A DNA stretch of 64,000 nucleotides from Polytrichum commune (lineage: Eukaryota > Streptophyta > Polytrichopsida > Polytrichales > Polytrichaceae): NCBI GenBank assembly GCA_950295325.1, contig OX485805.1, forward strand, positions 27,329,501-27,393,500. The letters are read 5' to 3'. The stretch's first letter is position 1, and each line of letters begins with the position of its first letter. A program made the position numbers and the translations under genes. Positions 59,807-64,000 of this stretch are shown here, piece after piece. The notes under the pieces are model-generated. The model did not search any database and had not been told where the DNA came from. It saw only the letters and a program-made list of their open reading frames with translations.

Positions 59807-61439
59807 TTAAACACTACATGGGAGTGAGGGAGTTTGAAGGGAGGGAGTGAGGAAGTGCATTGTATGAATATGCATACTTACTTTCCATGTCTCCATCATT
59901 TTGGGGTCGAGCGTTGCCTCAGCTTTGTTAACCCTTTACTTCTGGGGCCTGCCTAGTTTCACCCACACTCTACAACAATACATAATCTGGGTTGTCCAAG
60001 TAGGGGTGAATTTGTTAAATGAATTGGAGTTATTTAGGGTATAAGATAGGCGGACTGTCATGCTTGGATCCTCGCTCCAGACAATTGTACAAGGCCACGT
60101 CTTCAATTTATCTTTCAATGTTTGTTCTGTGTCTTTGTGCCCTATAATTTCCTTTGATGCAGCCACGCTGTGTTGACCGTTGATAATGAGAAAATTTCCA
60201 TTCTTGATGTCGTCCCAAGTCATCCCTTCTCTCCATCTTTCACCCTTATTGAGCTTCGGCATTAGGCAAAGATTGTGATGAGGCCATGCCGGTGGAGTCT
60301 GTATAAGGTAGTTCTTCATGAGTGCTACCCTGGTTTCATCCAGTGGGCGAGTAACCTGGTAAGATTTAGCTTGCATCATTTTCTTGAAGTAGACATGGAA
60401 AACTTTCTCCACAACGAAAGGGTAAAGGTGTCCAAATAATTGGACAAACTTTTTCCGGTCCGCTGCAGCTGCCTCCAAACTTGGTTCCTCTCCATGTGCG
60501 ATAACTCTCCCCTTCTCTGCTGCAGTGAGCACTAGGGGAGTTTCATCTGTGTCATCCGTCGCCTTCATCCTCTTGGCCTTGGTCTTCCTGGGTTCATCAG
60601 TTGTCCTCTTCGTGGCCGGGGGTTTCCTTGGGCCCGTTGTCTCTTCGGGATTGTTGTCAAGAATTGGCGTTGGGTTGAGGGTTCTGGCCAACGGACCAAT
60701 GTCACCTGAAACATTCTTAGACTTCTTAGAAGTCTCTCGTGTTCCTCCAACAGCTTCCTCTCCGGGTCTCTGTTTCTTTTGTGTCTTCTTATTTCCTCCA
60801 TCATCATTCCTAGAAGCGACAAGAATCTCCGCTTGTTTCTTCTTTTGCTTCTTTAGCGCCTCCTTCTCGGACGCCTCTCTTGCATTGATATCACCTATTG
60901 CTTCAAGTATAAAATTTATGGCCTTCTTGGAAATGCCAGAACCCATCACTCTCTCCATATCTTCTTTGTCCGCAGTAGGGAGCGTCGAGATTGATTGCGT
61001 GAACGGCTCCATATGGAATCTGTGTCTCTTGCAATCGATGGACAAAATTCGTGTTTCAAGTCCTTCGACGACCGACACGTTTAGTTTGTCGCTATCACTG
61101 ATAGAAGCCGAGGTAATTGCATTTCCCGGGTTTGGAATCCAGCTTTTGTCCACCAAGTACGCGAATGTTAATTTTAGAGGCGATTCATTGTCTTTTCTAT
61201 GTACTTGCAGCGACCAGTGTCGCAAGTGGGTGTCCCTTAATTCCCAGTGGACACCCTTCGGCCCCACTTGGATATCCCCAACAAAATCGGTCCATAAAAC
61301 TTCTCTCTCCATGTCACCTGCACGGATCATTGAACTGGTTAGTGTGTGGACTGCATGAAAGAGAGTGTGAAGTCTCAAGAGTGTGAAGAGTGTGAAAGAG
61401 AACCTCAAGAGTGGTGTGATAGTGTTTCTACATTGCGAA

Positions 61440-62655
61440 GGGGAGGAGGATCCTCTCGCCCGCGAGGAACCCCCTCCCCCGCTCACAGTGAGCCCTCGTG
61501 AGGTTGATAACCTCACAAGGGCTCACTGTGAGCAGGGGAGGTGGTTCCTCGCGGGCGAGAGGATCCTCCTCCCCCCTCATTAGTGATCCCTTGAGGGGTT
61601 ATCAACCTCACAGACCAAGGGCTCAGTGATGAGCGGGGGAGGAGGTTCCTCGCGGGCGAGAGGATCCTCCTCCCCCCTCATCACTGAGCCATTGTGAATC
61701 TCATGGACCTCACTGAGCCATTGTGAGTCTCATGGACCTCACAGAGCCAAGGCTCAGTGATGAGCGGGGGAGGAGGTTCCTCGCAGGCGAGAGGATCCTC
61801 CTCCCCCCTCATCACTGAGCCATTGTGAGTCTCATGGACCTCACAGAGCCAGGGCTTAATGATGAGCGGGGGAGGAGGTTCCTCTCGCCCGCGAGGAACC
61901 TCCTCCCCCTCATCACTGAGCCATTGTGAGTCTCATGGACCTCACTGAGCCATTATGAGTCTCATGGACCTCACAGAGCCAGGGCTCAGTGATGAAGGGG
62001 GAGGAGGTTCCTCGCGGGCGAGAGGATCCTCCTCCCCCGTCATCACTGAGCCATTGTGAATCTCATGGACCTCACAGAGCCAAGGCTCAGTGATGAGGGG
62101 GAGGAGGTTCCTCGCGGGCGAGAGGATCCTCCTCCCCCCTCATCACTGAGCCATTGTGAGTCTCATGGACCTCACAGAGCCAGGGCTCAGTGATGAGCGG
62201 GGGAGGAGGTTCCTCGTGGGCGAGAGGAACCTCCTCCCCCGCTCATCACTGAACCATTGTGAGTCTCATGGACCTCACAGAGCCAGGGCTCAGTGATGAG
62301 GGGGGAGGAAGTTCCTCGCGGGCGAGAGGATCCTCCTCCCCCCTCATCACTGAGCCATTGTGAGTCTCATGGACCTCACAGAGCCAGGGCTCAGTGATGA
62401 GGGGGAGGAGGTTCCTCGCGGGCGAGAGGATCCTCCTCCCCCCTCATCACGGAGCCATTGTGAGTCTCATGGACCTCACAGAGCCAGGGCTCAGTGATGA
62501 GGGGGAGGAGGTTCCTCGCGGGCGAGAGGATCCTCCTCCCCCCTCATCACTGAGCCATTGTGAGTCTCATGGACCTCACAGAGCCAGGGCTCAGTGATGA
62601 GGGGGGAGGAGGTTCCTCGCGGGCGAGAGGAACCTCCTCCCCCGCTCATCACTGA
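61440..62655. repeat. Tandem hairpin array, about 12 units of ~100 bp
   Basis: Two palindromic modules alternate. Module A is a GC-rich core, GAGGTTCCTCGCGGGCGAGA followed by GGATCCTCC. Module B is a 50-60-bp hairpin with CTCATCACTGAGCC at one end and GGCTCAGTGATGAG at the other. A-cores occur near 61447, 61543, 61645, 61776, 61878, 62008, 62108, 62208, 62309, 62411, 62513 and 62611. The first and fifth are in the opposite orientation to most (CTCGCCCGCGAGG). The first two A-cores flank a long inverted repeat, 61440-61505 against 61509-61576. The array lies just upstream of the ParB/methyltransferase start at 61330, where a promoter or leader would be. ORFs reading through it are by-products. 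Confidence 0.95.
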
Positions 62656-62667
62656 ACCCTTGTGAGC

Positions 62668-62731
62668 GTAGGGTAAACCCCTAACAGAACTGCTTAGTCA
62701 ACTAAGCAGTTCTGTTAGGGGTTTACCCTAC
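62668..62731. repeat. Perfect 31-bp palindrome at the array edge
   Basis: 62668-62698 is the exact reverse complement of 62701-62731 with a 2-nt centre (CA). The arm starts GTAGGGTAAACCCCTAACAG and shares no sequence with the A or B modules. It immediately follows the last array unit. Confidence 0.97.
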
Positions 62732-62756
62732 TTGAACGAGTGTTCACTGGTCGCCT

Positions 62757-62796
62757 GGGAGGAGGTTCCTCTCGACCGAGAGGAACCTCCTCCTCC
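62757..62796. repeat. Last copy of the GC-rich core hairpin
   Basis: GGGAGGAGGTTCCTCTCG, a 2-nt centre (AC), then CGAGAGGAACCTCCTCC. It is the same core as H1-H4 and the array A modules, and no further copy was seen to the right. Confidence 0.9.
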
Positions 62797-62959
62797 AAAG
62801 CTACTTGTGTACGGATGGGAATTCCGTACAATTCGGACCACTCATTACATTCATCCATTGATTTGATGTGATTCTATGTTTATGTTAATGTTTTACATTG
62901 GATTTAACAAGGGCATGAATATAAGTATAAGCATGAGCATAAACAAGCATGAGCATAAA

Positions 62960-63500
62960 CATAACACATTCAATCAGATAACACATTCAATCAGATAACA
63001 CATTCAACCAGATTGAACATTCAATCAGATAACACATTCAATCAGATAACACATTCAATCAGATAACACATTCAACCAGATAACACATTCAACCAGATAA
63101 CACATTCAACCAGATTGAACATTCAACCAGATAACACATTCAACCAGATTGAACATTCAATCAGATAACACATTCAATCAGATAACACATTCAATCAGAT
63201 AACACATTCAACCAGATAACACATTCAACCAGATTGAACATTCAATCAGATAACACATTCAACCAGATTGAACACAAACACACATTCAAACACATTCAAA
63301 CAAACTAAACGAGGTTCTGAGTTTCAACACAAACACACACATTCAACACAAACATACATTCAACACAAGCAGAATCAATGTAGGATTCACCACAAGCACA
63401 TTCAAACACATTCAAACACATTCATACTGAAGATAAACCTAACACATTCAAACACATTGATACACATTCAACACAACCACATTCATACTGAAGATAAACC
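62960..63500 (+). repeat. 17-bp minisatellite grading into an 11-bp repeat
   Basis: ACACATTCAATCAGATA and its variant with CAACCAGA repeat in 17-bp steps from about 62963 to 63276, with ACACA alternating with TTGAACA junctions. From 63277 the array becomes shorter CACATTCAAA and TTCAACACAAACA repeats to about 63500. It is non-coding. Confidence 0.9.
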
Positions 63501-64000
63501 TAACACATTGAGTTGAGAGTTACCACAAGTTGCTGGAAGGAGGGCTGAGGATTGTGGGAGACTTGGCTATGGAACTCAGCACCCCAACCTAGAGAGAAAA
63601 GGCGAACAATCTGGCGTAGAGAAAAGTCGAACTGGAGTGCGACCAGGAGTGCGACCAGGTGTAGAGAAAAGTCGAACAATCTTGTTTAGGATGTACAATT
63701 CAATCTCAGAATCTGAGAGCGTGGAAGGTGTGAGTGGAACTTGGAAGGAAGAGAGGAGAAGAAGAGAGGAGGTGCCGACACAAATGAGGAGTCGCCCGAC
63801 ATTCGAATGGACGCCACCCGGGCGGGTACGGCTACTGGCCGGAATCGACGGTTCAGATTAAGCCGTCATCATGGATGGCCGGGATTAACTCACCTTCCCA
63901 TGATGACAAGTGTACCGACTAGTAACAACTGCCTATGGGACATGTGTTGATTGAGTACCTTTTCCCCGGTTGCTCTTTCAACTAATTTTATTTTGGCCGT
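63501..64000. other. GC-richer segment after the minisatellites
   Basis: No gene is recognised. GGAGTGCGACCAG is directly repeated near 63630-63660 and TAGAGAAAAGTCGAAC recurs at 63617 and 63661. An open plus-strand frame (63637-63861) is Arg/Glu-rich with no known domain. It could be an exon or promoter of a gene that continues beyond the window, or the distal promoter of the minus-strand gene. Confidence 0.35.

Larger units (their letters stand above)
56673..61330 (-). pseudogene. ParB-like plus DNA-methyltransferase-like gene with in-frame stops
   Basis: Exons: 61330-59882, 59463-58075 and 57839-56673, each with GT-AG sites; the last two join in phase. Exon 1 has an N-terminal domain of unknown type, a Lys-rich linker, and a ParB-like domain at its end: RPLDETRVALMKNYL, FLIINGQHSVAASKEI (about 60178) and RLSYTLNNSNSFNKFTPTW. 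This follows the ParB order of a GQHR-like motif and an EN-like helix. Exon 2 ends VVINLFSGLKPIAAAL, continued MNDQHVFSYMDS by exon 3, as in motif I of N6/N4 DNA methyltransferases. The expected DPPY/NPPW is not visible; the nearest match is IVSDLRNH, so catalysis is unlikely. Exon 3 is then a long Asp/Glu-rich tail with a basic patch (KASKRGKHKDRQSKRH). In-frame stops: TAA 59938-59936, TGA 59292-59290, TGA 57764-57762 and TAG 56852-56850, each one C-to-T change from a sense codon. ParB/methylase pairing is known in prokaryotic and mobile elements; the assignment here is by motif only. Confidence 0.6.

Noticed and set aside
61331-61516. N-terminal extension of the long minus-strand ORF to 61516
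   Set aside because: The first ~60 residues are the translation of the hairpin array; an ATG at 61330 or 61312 at the edge of unique sequence is a better start.
62394-62597. Plus-strand ORFs across the hairpin array
   Set aside because: They are translations of tandem hairpin units with no independent evidence of coding.
61440-62655. CRISPR array
   Set aside because: Spacer-like segments are as conserved as the repeats and both are palindromic; the context is a eukaryotic genome.
62668-62731. Interstitial telomere repeat
   Set aside because: It contains TAAACCCCTAA once per arm only, with no tandem TTTAGGG units.

Overview
The window is nuclear DNA of a land plant, most likely a non-seed plant (bryophyte, lycophyte or fern). 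Genes are intron-rich with GT-AG junctions. One gene is an Agenet-domain protein of the plant G2484-1 type. Another is a polyunsaturated fatty-acid elongase of the moss/liverwort kind, which flowering plants lack. The species cannot be named from the sequence alone. About three quarters of the window is decayed mobile DNA and repeats; no tRNA, rRNA or CRISPR was seen.

Layout. (1) 1-3.9 kb: decayed repeats with long G/C tracts. (2) 3.9-14.1 kb, plus strand: promoter with a triple G-box and telo-boxes, a duplicated leader, then an Agenet gene with at least nine coding exons, a coding (GSGKKE)n minisatellite and a MITE in one intron. (3) 14.1-22.1 kb: no confident gene until a minus-strand PUFA elongase, of which three exons are recognisable and one has a doubtful 5' boundary. 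(4) 22-31 kb: decayed transposon coding pieces and perfect inverted repeats. (5) 31.1-35.7 kb: a CCGGA-rich terminal-inverted-repeat element with an 8-bp target duplication. Its single long ORF is broken by two amber codons and by a nested 591-bp hAT-type MITE with its own 8-bp target duplication. (6) 37.6-49.1 kb, plus strand: a patchwork of intron-containing fragments of several host genes (lumenal pentapeptide protein, Rgp1-like, NAP1/GNARLED-like, tocopherol-cyclase-like) around a Helitron Rep (HUH) fragment, all in one orientation, as expected of Helitron gene capture. (7) 50.4-61.3 kb, minus strand: a large multi-exon coding system. It encodes a ParB-like domain, a degenerate DNA-methyltransferase-like domain and an acidic tail, followed by exons for an FCP1/NIF-type HAD phosphatase and internally duplicated C-terminal modules. 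(8) 57.9-62.8 kb: about 17 copies of a short GC-rich palindrome, four in the introns of that gene and twelve in a tandem hairpin array just upstream of it, then minisatellites.

The most unusual part is 50-63 kb: a ParB/methyltransferase/HAD gene system, with key catalytic residues replaced, embedded in a family of palindromes that share a core but have locus-specific inverted arms. In-frame stops in the mobile and captured ORFs of the window can all be explained by C-to-T change (CAG, CAA or CGA), which fits methylation-driven decay. All domain calls are by eye from motifs; no search was run.
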